Assembly: GCF_030282825.1 (NCBI RefSeq)
Contig: NZ_JASTZU010000034.1
Coordinates: forward strand, 1 to 64,000
Reading direction: 5' to 3'
Source of the DNA: Aquibacillus rhizosphaerae
GTDB taxonomy: Bacteria; Bacillota; Bacilli; Bacillales; Amphibacillaceae
Length of the DNA: 64,000 nucleotides
The notes below the pieces were generated by a model. That model did not search any database and was not told the DNA's origin. It worked only from the letters and a program-made list of their open reading frames with translations. This document shows positions 53,434 to 63,345 of this stretch, in pieces. How positions within the stretch are numbered: position 1 is the first letter of the stretch; the number at the start of each line of letters is the position of its first letter. The translations under genes were made by a program, and so were the position numbers.

Positions 53434-54011
53434 ATGAATACAAAGCAATTATAGAAGGATTATTGTTCGTTTCTGGGGACGAAGGAGTCAGTAGAAAACA
53501 ACTGGCGCGTTTACTTGAAATAGATAAAAACACTGTGGATCATATTATCGATGAGTTAAAATATGATTATGAAAACGCTGATAGAGGAATTACGATGATG
53601 CAGTCAAATGAAATCTTACATCTAACTACCAAACCTGAACATACTAGTTACTATCAAAGGCTAATGGAATCCCCCCAATCCTCACGATTATCTCAAGCCG
53701 CTTTAGAAACTCTTGCTATTATTGCATATCAACAACCAATTACACGAGCGGAAATTGAAGATATACGGGGGGTCAACAGTGACCGCCCTGTTCAAACGCT
53801 TCTTTCTAAATCATTAGTCGAAGAAGCAGGAAGAAAAGAGGGGGTTGGTAGACCGATTATGTTTGGCACTTCAAAAGATTTCTTGATTTATTTTGGATTA
53901 AAATCTATTGATGAGCTACCACCTTTGCCTGAAAATATCTCTGAATCTGATGTAGAAAATGAAGCTGATTTATTTTTTGAAAGATTTAAGGATTTAGAAG
54001 GGGATAAATGA
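53424..54011 (+). CDS. scpB: Segregation and condensation protein B
   Basis: A 195-residue partner of ScpA with two winged-helix domains; ALETLAIIAYQQPITRAEIE and GRPIMFGTSKDFLIYFGL are conserved. GTG start within the end of scpA, preceded by GGAGGATGAACT, so translation is coupled. A terminator follows. The region from 54093 to 54343 shows only AT-rich leader DNA before the next gene. Confidence 0.95.
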   Translation: MELNEYKAIIEGLLFVSGDEGVSRKQLARLLEIDKNTVDHIIDELKYDYENADRGITMMQSNEILHLTTKPEHTSYYQRLMESPQSSRLSQAALETLAIIAYQQPITRAEIEDIRGVNSDRPVQTLLSKSLVEEAGRKEGVGRPIMFGTSKDFLIYFGLKSIDELPPLPENISESDVENEADLFFERFKDLEGDK

Positions 54012-54059
54012 TCAGTAACCGAGAACTTCGGAGAAATTCAAAACATGAAAAATAACTCT

Positions 54060-54092
54060 AGAGGCTTGGATTTGAATCCGAGCCTCTTTTTA
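54060..54092 (+). terminator. Terminator after scpB
   Basis: AGAGGCTTGGAT pairs with ATCCGAGCCTCT around a four-base loop, then T5. Confidence 0.92.
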
Positions 54093-54343
54093 AAAATCTC
54101 TTTTAATATTAGATTTCAAACAATTAGTGCAGATTTAGGATTTTCATTGAATCAAATATTGAATAAAGTGATAGGATTAAAAACTTTCCAATAGTAAAAT
54201 AACAACTCCTGCTAGTTCAAAAATCGAATCCAACAATTGAGTTGTTTGAAGTGTTTTTTGGATAATAATTAAATGTCATTTATATGCATTAGCTCAATCA
54301 CCCAATTTTAAGTTTTTACATAGGATGTTTTGAGGTGATAACT

Positions 54344-55234
54344 GTGGAAAATAATAAAAAAATTTACTTACAATCATTATTGGCATGGGCCGATGAAATA
54401 GAAAGTAAATTAAATAGGACAGGTGAAGGAGTTTCAAAAGGGGAAATAAATGATTGGTTATCTAATTTAACAAAATGGAAGATGTTAATTAAAAATACAT
54501 TAGAAGAAAATGAACATGTATCAGATGAATTTATTTATAACATTCAAACCAAAAGTCAGGCTCTCATAGACTCGTTAAAAAGTATTATTGAAAAAGATAG
54601 AAATGAATTAACTAGTCTGCAACCAGGTGAACATCAACTTCCCCCCCTTCCCTATGCCTATGATGCTTTGGAACCTTATATTTCACAAGATATTATGAAG
54701 TTGCATCATAAGAAACATCATCAATCTTATGTTGATGGTCTAAATAATGCAGAAAAAGAGTTATATATAAAAAAACCAGATTCCAAACTTATTAAGCATT
54801 GGTTGAGAGAACAGGCATTTAATGGTTCTGGACATTATCTCCATACTATATTTTGGAACAACATGTCTCCTAAAGGTGGAGGTACTCCTGGAAATGTTTT
54901 GTTAAGTCAAATGAAGAAAGATTTTGGGTCGTTGAAAAACTTTCAACAATTATTTTCCAAAGCTGCCGCTTCCGTAGAGGGTGTTGGCTGGGCTATACTT
55001 TTATGGCAGCCTAGGGCTGGTAGATTAGGTATTCAAACTGTAGAGAAACATCAAATGTTTAGCTTGTGGGATAGTGTTCCTCTATTAGTTTTAGATGTAT
55101 GGGAACATGCGTATTATTTACAATACGAGAATGATCGAGCATCTTATATCAATAATTGGTGGAATGTTGTTAATTGGTCTCACGTAGAGGAAAGGTTTGA
55201 TAATGCTAAACAATTAATTTGGCCATTATATTAA
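54344..55234 (+). CDS. sodF: Fe/Mn superoxide dismutase with N-terminal extension (SodF-like)
   Basis: A 296-residue protein. Residues from about 100 form a complete Fe/Mn SOD: metal ligands in LHHKKHHQSYVD, GHYLHTIFW, and the Asp/His of LDVWEHAYYLQY are all present. The first 95 residues are an extra, helical, charged domain absent from SodA, as in B. subtilis SodF (281 aa). GTG start with GAGGTGA upstream. It has its own leader and is followed by a repeat element. Confidence 0.88.
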   Translation: MENNKKIYLQSLLAWADEIESKLNRTGEGVSKGEINDWLSNLTKWKMLIKNTLEENEHVSDEFIYNIQTKSQALIDSLKSIIEKDRNELTSLQPGEHQLPPLPYAYDALEPYISQDIMKLHHKKHHQSYVDGLNNAEKELYIKKPDSKLIKHWLREQAFNGSGHYLHTIFWNNMSPKGGGTPGNVLLSQMKKDFGSLKNFQQLFSKAAASVEGVGWAILLWQPRAGRLGIQTVEKHQMFSLWDSVPLLVLDVWEHAYYLQYENDRASYINNWWNVVNWSHVEERFDNAKQLIWPLY

Positions 55235-55281
55235 AAAGCTCTTTTCGCAAATATTGTTGTATTTCAATATGCACACTTGAT

Positions 55282-55663
55282 ATAAAGTCTGCAATAACTT
55301 TATCGTAACCTCTTTGATTCTATATAAGCATGAGTGGTTAGTCTCTAGCACTACGGAAAAATACTCCCTTTCCATGGGGAACGCTTCAGCCTCCTCGCGA
55401 GCAAAGAACGCTCCCTGCGGGGCCTTCAGACTGTTCCTTTCCCATAGGAGTGTCGTATTTTACCTCCACTCGGTAAACTTTTCTTTCGAGTGAAAATAGC
55501 CCAATATTAATAACTATCTATCTTTAAAAAAGGAAAACTGTTAAAAGTGAAGGCAGAATGCGTAGACTCCTACTGAAGCCGTGCCCGTGGAAAGCGGAGT
55601 ATTACCACTCAACGCAAAAGAATTTGCAGAAAAGTATAGAATATAGTTAGTGCGGGCTTTATA
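55282..55663. repeat. Composite intergenic repeat, copy 3 (382 bp)
   Basis: Left end ATAAAGTCTGCA and CTTTATCGTAACCTC (55298-55312), then GGAAAAATACTCC and GGGGAACGCTTCAGCCTCCT, the least decayed core of the family; a reverse block with GTAGACTCCTACTG and CCCGTGGAAAGCG, then TACCACTCA; right end AGTGCGGGCTTTATA (55649-55663). It fills most of the sodF-dacB gap. Confidence 0.8.
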
Positions 55664-55696
55664 TATTATCTGTCATAAATAATAAAACAGCTATTT

Positions 55697-55747
55697 AAAA
55701 AAAGTCCTTTGTCGCTTATTTAATTAAGAGATAAGGGACTTTTTTTA
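55697..55747. terminator. Inverted repeat with T run before dacB
   Basis: AAAAAAAGTCC and GGGACTTTTTTT pair, with an inner CTTAT/ATAAG pairing. It could end transcription from sodF through the repeat. Confidence 0.65.
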
Positions 55748-55792
55748 TTTGTAGGAATAATATGTGCAATACATATTATTTTTATTTTACAA

Positions 55793-55820
55793 TCATAAGC
55801 CCGTCCTTTTTGCATAAAAT
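55793..55820 (+). promoter_or_regulatory. Possible sigma-E promoter of dacB
   Basis: CATAAAAT (55813-55820) matches seven of eight bases of the sigma-E -10 CATACAAT, 13 bases after TCATAAG, a partial match to the -35. dacB is sigma-E dependent in B. subtilis, but the -35 fit here is modest. Confidence 0.45.
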
Positions 55821-55854
55821 TGTACAGACATAGGTAAGGTTGGGAGGAACCAAA

Positions 55855-56967
55855 GTGAAGCGTCTATTTATTCTTATTAGCTTAGTCAACTTGTTACTTT
55901 TTGCATTTCCGATTCATTTATTTGCAAAACCTAGTATATCTGCAAATAATGCTGTTCTTATTGAACAATCAACTGGACGTGTACTTTATGAAAAACAAGC
56001 GAATCAAGCACAGTTGATTGCAAGTATTACCAAAATAATGACTGCAATTATAGCGATTGAATCAGGTAAAATGGATGAAACTGTTACTGCTAGTCACCGT
56101 GCAGCATATACGGAAGGATCTTCTCTTTATTTAAAAGAAGGAGAAAAAATGAAATTAAGAGATTTAGTTTATGGATTAATGTTAAGATCAGGAAACGATT
56201 CTGCAGTAGCGATTGCTGAACACGTGGGTGGAAGTGTTGAGGGGTTTGCTCATTTAATGAATGAAAAAGCCCGTTGGATAGGTATGAGTAATTCTCATTT
56301 TGATAATCCACATGGATTAGATTCAGATAAACACTATTCCACAGCGTATGATATGGCACTCCTTACCAAATATGCAATGGAAAATGCTGAGTTCAGAGAA
56401 GTAACAGGTTCTACTTCTTATAAATCCGAAACAAGGACGTACGCATGGGGAAACAAAAACAAACTACTTACTAGGTATTATAAATATTCTACGGGTGGTA
56501 AAACAGGTTATACGAAAGCAGCAGGGAGAACGCTTGTATCCACAGCTGAAAAAGACGGTATGGAATTAATTGTAGTTACATTAAATGCTTCAGATGATTG
56601 GAAAGATCATATGCGTCTGTTCGAATGGGGATTCGATAATTTTAATCTAACAAAAATACAGGAAATAGGTAAAGAGTCTTATCAAATTAAAAATACTGAA
56701 AATACAGTCGAAGGTTACCTTAGAAATGAAATAATTGTCCCGTTAACAAATGAAGAGAAAAAAGAACTAGATACTACCACATATGTAGATCAGAATTCAT
56801 TTGAAAATAGTGAGGTAATAGGAAGGAAAGTGTACAGTTTAGAAGGAAATGAAATTGCGGAGACTAAAATCTATACAGATAAAAAAGAAGAAAAGAAAAA
56901 TAATGAAGAAAAGGGCTTTTTACAAGAGATAGTCAATATCTTTAATCGCATAGTTGGGGTTTCATAA
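55855..56967 (+). CDS. dacB: D-alanyl-D-alanine carboxypeptidase DacB (PBP5*)
   Basis: A 370-residue sporulation-specific S11 peptidase that reduces cortex cross-linking. Signal peptide at residues 1-24, then S57-x-x-K60 (SITK), S112-G-N114 and K216-T-G, all intact, and a C-terminal amphipathic anchor (QEIVNIFNRIVG). GTG start with GGGAGGAACCAAA upstream. First gene of dacB-spmA-spmB; spmA begins at its stop codon. Confidence 0.94.
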   Translation: MKRLFILISLVNLLLFAFPIHLFAKPSISANNAVLIEQSTGRVLYEKQANQAQLIASITKIMTAIIAIESGKMDETVTASHRAAYTEGSSLYLKEGEKMKLRDLVYGLMLRSGNDSAVAIAEHVGGSVEGFAHLMNEKARWIGMSNSHFDNPHGLDSDKHYSTAYDMALLTKYAMENAEFREVTGSTSYKSETRTYAWGNKNKLLTRYYKYSTGGKTGYTKAAGRTLVSTAEKDGMELIVVTLNASDDWKDHMRLFEWGFDNFNLTKIQEIGKESYQIKNTENTVEGYLRNEIIVPLTNEEKKELDTTTYVDQNSFENSEVIGRKVYSLEGNEIAETKIYTDKKEEKKNNEEKGFLQEIVNIFNRIVGVS

Positions 56968-57554
56968 TGGTTAATTATATTTGGGCTGGTATGGCAATCA
57001 TAGGCATTGTTTATGCGATGTTTAATGGAACGATGGACAAGGTGAATGAAGCATTATTTGAAAGTGCAAATGAAGCTGTAACTTTGTCTATCGGTTTAAT
57101 TAGTGTACTCGTATTTTGGTTAGGTTTAATGCGAGTTGCCGAACAAGCTGGATTATTAAAGAAACTTACGAATCTTTTTAAACCTCTGGTTACTAGGTTG
57201 TTCCCTGAGATTCCAAAAGATGATCCGGCAATGGGTTACATTTTATCAAACTTTACCGCTAATTTATTTGGATTAGGAAATGCAGCGACCCCTATGGGAA
57301 TTAAAGCTATGGAAGAAATGAAACGGTTAAGTGGTTCAGATAAAGCTAGTCGTTCAATGATAACTTTTTTAGTTATAAATACATCAAGTTTAACTTTGAT
57401 TCCAACAACAGTGATTGCTATTAGAATGCAATACGATTCCATAGCGCCAACTGAGATTGTTGCAACTACAATCATGGCCACCCTAGTTACATCGACTGCT
57501 GCAATTATTGTTGATCGGCTATTCTATTTAAGAAGGGTGCGAAAAACTAAATGA
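56967..57554 (+). CDS. spmA: Spore maturation protein A
   Basis: A 195-residue membrane protein of the nucleoside-transporter-like gate family, with FTANLFGLGNAATPMGIKAM as hallmark and about five helices. With SpmB it is needed for full spore-core dehydration. The ATG overlaps the dacB stop by one base; spmB overlaps its end by four. Confidence 0.94.
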   Translation: MVNYIWAGMAIIGIVYAMFNGTMDKVNEALFESANEAVTLSIGLISVLVFWLGLMRVAEQAGLLKKLTNLFKPLVTRLFPEIPKDDPAMGYILSNFTANLFGLGNAATPMGIKAMEEMKRLSGSDKASRSMITFLVINTSSLTLIPTTVIAIRMQYDSIAPTEIVATTIMATLVTSTAAIIVDRLFYLRRVRKTK

Positions 57555-58084
57555 GCATTGTAACAACAATTAGTACTTGGATTATACCTTGTATTATTTT
57601 AATGGTTTTACTAATTGCTACGTGGAAGAAGTTACCAACATATGAAATTTTTGTGGAAGGAGGAAAAGAAGGAGTCAAAATGGCTTTTTCCCTTCTTCCA
57701 TTTTTACTAGGAATGATTGTATCCATTGCAATCCTTCGGGGGTCTGGGGCGATGGATGCCATGATCAATCTTATTTCTCCATTATTAGCTACTCTAGGAA
57801 TCCCTGCTGAAATTGTACCCTTGTCTGTAATCAGACCGATATCAGGAACTGCCGCTTTAGGAATGACTACAGAACTGATTAAAACATTTGGACCAGATTC
57901 TTTCATCGGAAGACTAGCATCAACCATGCAAGGTAGTACAGATACGACATTATATATAATAACCGTCTATTTTGGTGCTGTAGGTATTAGAAAGATGGGA
58001 GATGCTTTAAAAGTTGGACTCATAGCCGATTTTATTGGTATAATAGCTTCAATCGTTATTGTAACGATTGTTTTTGCAAGTTAA
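57551..58084 (+). CDS. spmB: Spore maturation protein B
   Basis: A 177-residue membrane partner of SpmA with the same fold: FVEGGKEGVKMAFSLLPFLLG near the start (quoted in part) and IRPISGTAALGM in the middle. It is the last gene of the cortex/maturation operon, followed by a terminator. Confidence 0.94.
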   Translation: MSIVTTISTWIIPCIILMVLLIATWKKLPTYEIFVEGGKEGVKMAFSLLPFLLGMIVSIAILRGSGAMDAMINLISPLLATLGIPAEIVPLSVIRPISGTAALGMTTELIKTFGPDSFIGRLASTMQGSTDTTLYIITVYFGAVGIRKMGDALKVGLIADFIGIIASIVIVTIVFAS

Positions 58085-58112
58085 GCGTTAACGACTAGTT
58101 AACGCTCTTGTT
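58084..58112 (+). terminator. Terminator after spmB
   Basis: AGCGTTAAC, five-base loop, GTTAACGCT. The T run is interrupted, so strength is moderate. The following 190 bases to rluB show no further element. Confidence 0.7.
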
Positions 58113-58304
58113 ATGTTTTTCGGTAAATACGGAGTTATAGGGCATTTTTTTGAGAAACGTCTAATAATAGGTATAGATTCCTTACTAGTTATAAAATAAT
58201 AGTGTGAATCAATCTGTGGAGGAAACCTAAGAATAATAGCATTTAGTTGATAAGTAACTTTTTTAATTCCGAGTTAAAAAAATCTAAAAAAATTTGGTGA
58301 TATA

Positions 58305-59033
58305 ATGGAAAGATTACAAAAAGTCATAGCACAAAGTGGAGTTACATCTCGAAGAAAAGCGGAAACATTAATTGAAGAAGGTAAAGTGAAAGTGAATGGA
58401 AAGATAGTAAAAACGTTAGGTACAAAAGTTGGGCAAAATGATGAGGTAGTAGTAAACGGAGTTCCATTAGAAAAAGAGCAACCTATCTATTTTTTGCTTT
58501 ATAAACCTAGAGGAGTTATTTCTAGTGTTAAGGATGATAAAAATCGAAAAGTTGTTTTGGATCTTTTGCCAGAAGTGAATCAACGTGTTTTCCCTATCGG
58601 TAGACTCGACTATGATACATCTGGATTAATTCTGTTAACAAATGATGGAGAATTTGCAAATTTGCTCATGCACCCGAAACATGAAATTGAAAAAGTGTAT
58701 GTGGCTAAAATAAAAGGAATTCCTATGAAGGAAGATCTTGCGCCTTTGAGAAAAGGAATTAAGATTGATGGAGAAAAATTAAAGGCGAAAAACGTGAAGA
58801 TACTGTCAACAGATACGAAGAAAAATACTGCAATTATCCAGTTGATTCTAAATCAAGGAAAGAATAGACAAATTAGAAGAATGATGGAGGCAATTAATTT
58901 TCCTGTTGATAAATTAAAACGTGAACGATACGGTTCTTTAACCCTAGAAGGACTTAATGCCGGTGAATCAAGAGAGTTAACTCCACATGAAGTAAAACAG
59001 CTAAAAACAGAAGCAACAAAAACTGTCAAATAA
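58305..59033 (+). CDS. rluB: 23S rRNA pseudouridine synthase RluB
   Basis: A 242-residue RsuA/RluB-type enzyme: an S4 domain (residues about 1-60, QSGVTSRRKAETLIEEGKVKVNG in part) and a catalytic domain with GRLDYDTSGLILLTNDG, whose first Asp is the nucleophile, and NQGKNRQIRRM. Position before resA equals B. subtilis ypuL (rluB). A weak TTGGTG precedes the ATG. Confidence 0.93.
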   Translation: MERLQKVIAQSGVTSRRKAETLIEEGKVKVNGKIVKTLGTKVGQNDEVVVNGVPLEKEQPIYFLLYKPRGVISSVKDDKNRKVVLDLLPEVNQRVFPIGRLDYDTSGLILLTNDGEFANLLMHPKHEIEKVYVAKIKGIPMKEDLAPLRKGIKIDGEKLKAKNVKILSTDTKKNTAIIQLILNQGKNRQIRRMMEAINFPVDKLKRERYGSLTLEGLNAGESRELTPHEVKQLKTEATKTVK

Positions 59034-59089
59034 AGTTCATAATTACATCTTGATTTTAGTGATACAATGGGCAAGGGAGTGTGAGAAAT

Positions 59090-59656
59090 TTGAGTAAAGT
59101 CGAAGAAGCAAAAAAACAAAAAAGAAATAAGAAGAAAAAAAGGCTTCTCTTTCGCTCCATTATTTTACTTGCCTTATTAGCAGCATTAATTTTTGCACTT
59201 ATATCAAACTTCAACAATGATGAAGCATCATTAGGTGTAGGTGATCAAGCTCCACCTTTTCAATTAAAGCAATTAAATGGAGATGCTGAAACACTAAATT
59301 TAGCTGATTTAGAAGGTAAGGGAATTATGCTGAATTTTTGGGCAACGTATTGTAAACCATGTGAAGATGAAATGCCGTACATGCAATCTTTATATCCAAA
59401 GTATAAGGATGATATAGAAATTGTCGCAGTAAGTGTTGATGCAACACAATTAGTAATTGACCGTTTTGTTGACAATTATAATTTGACATTTCCAATTTTA
59501 CATGATAACAAGGAGCAAGTAATGGATTTATATAATGTTGGCCCATTACCGACAACTTATTTTATAAATCCAGATGGGGAAATTGTAGAAGTAGTTTCTG
59601 GTCCGTTAACTTTAGAACGACTTGATGGTTATTTACAACAAATACTGCCGGAGTAA
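59090..59656 (+). CDS. resA: Thiol-disulfide oxidoreductase ResA
   Basis: A 188-residue membrane-anchored thioredoxin-fold protein that keeps apocytochrome c haem-binding cysteines reduced outside the membrane. One helix (about residues 20-42) precedes the domain; the active site is C88-K-P-C91, with LPTTYFIN holding the cis-Pro. B. subtilis ResA has CEPC; the Glu-to-Lys change is notable as it may alter redox potential. TTG at 59090 follows AAGGGAGTG better than the GTG at 59081. First gene of the res operon. Confidence 0.92.
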   Translation: MSKVEEAKKQKRNKKKKRLLFRSIILLALLAALIFALISNFNNDEASLGVGDQAPPFQLKQLNGDAETLNLADLEGKGIMLNFWATYCKPCEDEMPYMQSLYPKYKDDIEIVAVSVDATQLVIDRFVDNYNLTFPILHDNKEQVMDLYNVGPLPTTYFINPDGEIVEVVSGPLTLERLDGYLQQILPE

Positions 59657-59691
59657 TCTAAGAAACGTACCAATAATTGTGAGGGGTTAAA

Positions 59692-61359
59692 ATGAGGGAA
59701 ATTAAATGTGATGCCTGTCATCATATTAATCGAGAAGGTACTGAGTTATGTGAATCATGTGGAAAGCCGCTTGTTGAAAAACAACAAGCGGAAGGAAAAG
59801 AAACAAAGAAATTACTAAATATGCGTTACGACGGTAGTTCGCGCCGTTCCATGACGTACAATAAATCTGTGGTAGATCGAGTTTGGAACTTTTTTTCGTC
59901 AGTAAAAGTAGGAGTCACTTTAATTGTCATTACATTGATTGCTTCAGCTGTTGGAACTATTTTGCCACAACAAATGTACATCCCACAGAACGTACAACCG
60001 GAAGTGCATTACAAAGATCAATATGGTTTAATTGGACAAATTTATTATCAACTAGGTCTTCATGAACTGTATAGTTCATGGTGGTATATGATTTTAATCG
60101 CTTTAATAGGTATATCTATTATTATTGCAAGTATCGATCGTGTTGTGCCTTTGTACCGAGCATTAAAAAATCAAAAACCAACTAGACATACTACCTTTAT
60201 ACAACGTCAGCGGCTACATAGTAAAACAGACGACGTTACGGATGCGGACAAGCATACTTTTATAAGTAACCTTAAGAGAATGCGATATAAAGTAACAGAA
60301 GATAATGGACATGTACTTGCAGAAAAGGGACGTTTCTCAAGATGGGGCCCGTATGTTAATCACGTAGGGTTAATTATCTTTTTACTCGGTGCCTTATTAC
60401 GTTTTGTACCATTTATGTATATAGATGATTTTGTTTGGGTGCGAGAAGGAGAAACGGTTGTCGTTCCCGATACAAATGGTGAGTATTTTATTGAAAACAA
60501 AGATTTTATTATAGAAACATATGGTGATAGTGAAGAAGACACTAGATTTAAAGAAGCCTTAGAAAATCAAAGTGGGCCAATTGCTAAAAACTTTCAAACA
60601 AATGCGGTTATTTATCGAAATGTTGAGACGGTTGTAGGGGCAGAACCGCAACTTGAAAAGTTTAAAGAAGATAGTATTTTAGTAAATCATGCGCTAAAAT
60701 TCGATGGTTTCGCATTGTATCAAACTAGTTATCAATTGAACGAATTTAAATCTATGTCTTTTATCATCCATGAAACAAATGATGCGGATGAAACTGAATT
60801 AGCTAGTTTTAAGGTCGATTTAACCAACCCGGCTGAAGAATATCAATTAGATAATGGTTTTAGAGTTATGATTGATCAATATTTTCCTGATTACTATATC
60901 GATGACGGGGAACCAAGATCTCAAACGAAAAATCCTAAAAATCCCGCTTTTGTCTTTTTGGTTTATCCACCGGATAGTAGTGAACCAGAGGTCAGTTTTG
61001 CTGGTATAGGTAGAAACGTTGATGCAAGTGGAGAAAATCAATATAAAGTAGGTCTTCAAGACTTTGAAGTAAGAGACGTTACTGGCTTGACTGTTCGAAA
61101 AGATTATACCTTACCTATATTAGGACTAGGCGGCATTATTTTTATGATTGGTGTTATTCAGGGAATGTATTGGCAACATAGAAGAGTTTGGATTCATCCC
61201 AAAAACAATGGTTTGTGGCTAGCGGCACACACTAATAAAAACTGGTTTGGTATCAAAAAAGATATCGAAAAAGCAATTATGAAGACTAACATTAATATGG
61301 TAGTTGATCAAGAACAGGAAGAACAAGAGTTGCAAAAGCAACAAGAGCAAAATAAATAA
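59692..61359 (+). CDS. resB: Cytochrome c biogenesis protein ResB
   Basis: A 555-residue Ccs1-type protein that, with ResC, moves and attaches haem for cytochrome c. An N-terminal zinc ribbon (C6, C9, C20, C23) precedes [16 protein letters not shown]; four membrane helices flank a large extracellular domain (about residues 245-470), with the last helix before [11 protein letters not shown] Gln/Glu-rich tail ends it. It follows resA by 35 bases. Confidence 0.94.
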   Translation: MREIKCDACHHINREGTELCESCGKPLVEKQQAEGKETKKLLNMRYDGSSRRSMTYNKSVVDRVWNFFSSVKVGVTLIVITLIASAVGTILPQQMYIPQNVQPEVHYKDQYGLIGQIYYQLGLHELYSSWWYMILIALIGISIIIASIDRVVPLYRALKNQKPTRHTTFIQRQRLHSKTDDVTDADKHTFISNLKRMRYKVTEDNGHVLAEKGRFSRWGPYVNHVGLIIFLLGALLRFVPFMYIDDFVWVREGETVVVPDTNGEYFIENKDFIIETYGDSEEDTRFKEALENQSGPIAKNFQTNAVIYRNVETVVGAEPQLEKFKEDSILVNHALKFDGFALYQTSYQLNEFKSMSFIIHETNDADETELASFKVDLTNPAEEYQLDNGFRVMIDQYFPDYYIDDGEPRSQTKNPKNPAFVFLVYPPDSSEPEVSFAGIGRNVDASGENQYKVGLQDFEVRDVTGLTVRKDYTLPILGLGGIIFMIGVIQGMYWQHRRVWIHPKNNGLWLAAHTNKNWFGIKKDIEKAIMKTNINMVVDQEQEEQELQKQQEQNK

Positions 61360-61388
61360 GTATTCAGGTCTTAAGAAGGAGTGAAAAA

Positions 61389-62579
61389 ATGGGGGATTTA
61401 ATAACGCTAAGTGGTAATTTTTTATACTTAGCTTTTATTTTATATTTAATAGCAACTTTTTTCTTTGCAGGAACAATACGAGATAAAAAAACAGAAGGAA
61501 CAAGTACTTTTTCGAGTAAGGTAGCGATTTCTCTAACTATTCTTGGGTTTATTTCTCAGACTGGATATTTCATAACCAGATGGATGGCCAGTGGACATGC
61601 GCCAGTTAGTAATTTATTTGAATTTACTACCTTCTTTGGTATGATGCTTGTTTTTTCCTTTATCATAATATATTTTATTTATCGATTAAATATACTAGGA
61701 CTTTTTGCATTACCTATAGCTTTATTGATTATTGCATATGCAAGCATGTTCCCAAAAGAAATATCTCCTTTAGTACCATCGTTAAAAAGCCATTGGCTTT
61801 ATATCCATGTAACGACTGTCTCATTAGGTGAAGCTATTTTGGCCGTGAGTTTTGCGGCAGGTTTAATATATTTAATTAAAGAAATCGATCAAACTGTTAG
61901 AAGTAAACGCACTACTTGGCTCGAGATTGTTATCTATTCTATCTTGGCTACTTTGGGATTCATTATAATTTCGACTACTTTTAATGCATTAAATTATAAC
62001 GCTACGTTTGAATTTCCATTTGAAGGAGATATCTCTTCCGTAGATTATCAGCTTCCTCCTTTAGCAGGTCCAAATGAGGGAACATTATTAACAACCGAAA
62101 GAATGAATCCGTTATTTGAAGTGCCAAGCTGGATGCAAGGTGTAAACGCGGCTAGAAAGTTTAATACTTTGTTATGGTCTTTAATAACTGGATTAGGTTT
62201 ATATATAATTGCTCGTGCAGTATTAAGAAAGAGAATTGCAGCAGCGATTCAACCGTTATTGAAAAAAACAAAATCAGATTTGTTAGATGAAGTTTCCTAT
62301 CGTGCAGTAGCAATAGGATTTCCAGTATTCACTTTAGGTGGCCTAATCTTTGCAATGATTTGGGCTCAAGAAGCTTGGAACAGATACTGGGGTTGGGACC
62401 CTAAAGAAGTATGGGCGCTAATCACATGGTTCTTTTATGCTGCGTTCCTACATTTAAGGTTATCGCGTGGTTGGCATGGCGAAAGATCTGCTTGGTTAGC
62501 TGTAATAGGTTTTGCTATCATCATGTTTAATTTAATTGCGGTTAATCTAATAATTGCTGGGTTACACTCTTATGCTTAA
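61389..62579 (+). CDS. resC: Cytochrome c biogenesis protein ResC
   Basis: A 396-residue polytopic CcsA/CcmC-family haem-handling protein. The tryptophan-rich motif is [14 protein letters not shown]; His residues that ligate haem lie in the flanking loops ([29 protein letters not shown]). AAGGAGTGAAAAA precedes the ATG. It forms the synthetase with ResB. Confidence 0.95.
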   Translation: MGDLITLSGNFLYLAFILYLIATFFFAGTIRDKKTEGTSTFSSKVAISLTILGFISQTGYFITRWMASGHAPVSNLFEFTTFFGMMLVFSFIIIYFIYRLNILGLFALPIALLIIAYASMFPKEISPLVPSLKSHWLYIHVTTVSLGEAILAVSFAAGLIYLIKEIDQTVRSKRTTWLEIVIYSILATLGFIIISTTFNALNYNATFEFPFEGDISSVDYQLPPLAGPNEGTLLTTERMNPLFEVPSWMQGVNAARKFNTLLWSLITGLGLYIIARAVLRKRIAAAIQPLLKKTKSDLLDEVSYRAVAIGFPVFTLGGLIFAMIWAQEAWNRYWGWDPKEVWALITWFFYAAFLHLRLSRGWHGERSAWLAVIGFAIIMFNLIAVNLIIAGLHSYA

Positions 62580-62628
62580 ATTTAGCAAACTTCAGTAAAA
62601 AAGAATGTACCTATAGGGGGTAAAAGGG

Positions 62629-63345
62629 ATGGAAAATAGCGGAAGCATTTTAGTTGTTGATGATGAAGAAAGAATCAGACGTCTAATTCGAATGTATTTA
62701 GAGCGAGAAAACTATATTGTTGATGAGGCTGAAGATGGTGAGAAGGGATTAGAGTTAGCATTAGAAAATGATTATGATGTTATTCTTCTTGATATCATGA
62801 TGCCTGGTAAAGATGGGATTGAAGTTTGTAAAGAAATTAGAGAACAAAAAACAACTCCAGTGATTATGCTTACAGCAAAAGGAGAAGAAGCAAACCGAAT
62901 TCAGGGATTTGAAGTAGGAACAGATGATTATATTGTTAAACCTTTTAGTCCTAGAGAAGTAGTATTAAGAGTTAAAGCGTTATTGAGAAGATCTTCATCT
63001 ACACAGTTCGTAAAGACGGATAATACAACGAAAGATATGTTAGAATTTCCACACCTACTCATTGATAATGATGCGCATAGGGTACTAGCTGATGACAAAG
63101 AAGTTGGATTAACTCCTAAAGAGTATGAGTTACTCTATTTTCTTGCAAGGGCACCTGACAAAGTTTTTGACCGTGAGCAATTGCTAAAAGAAGTTTGGAA
63201 ATATGAATTCTTTGGTGATTTGCGTACAGTAGATACACATGTAAAAAGACTCCGTGAAAAATTAAATAAAGTTTCAAAAGATGCTGCGAAAATGATCGTA
63301 ACAGTTTGGGGTGTCGGCTACAAATTTGAAGTAGCTAGTGAATGA
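62629..63345 (+). CDS. resD: Response regulator ResD
   Basis: A 238-residue OmpR-type regulator: receiver domain with VVDDEER, phospho-acceptor Asp in LLDIMMPG, the Lys of VKPFSP, and a winged-helix DNA-binding domain (EYELLYFLARAPDKVF, VDTHVKRLREKL). It controls aerobic and anaerobic respiration genes in B. subtilis. GGGGGTAAAAGGG precedes the ATG, and it overlaps resE by four bases. Confidence 0.95.
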   Translation: MENSGSILVVDDEERIRRLIRMYLERENYIVDEAEDGEKGLELALENDYDVILLDIMMPGKDGIEVCKEIREQKTTPVIMLTAKGEEANRIQGFEVGTDDYIVKPFSPREVVLRVKALLRRSSSTQFVKTDNTTKDMLEFPHLLIDNDAHRVLADDKEVGLTPKEYELLYFLARAPDKVFDREQLLKEVWKYEFFGDLRTVDTHVKRLREKLNKVSKDAAKMIVTVWGVGYKFEVASE

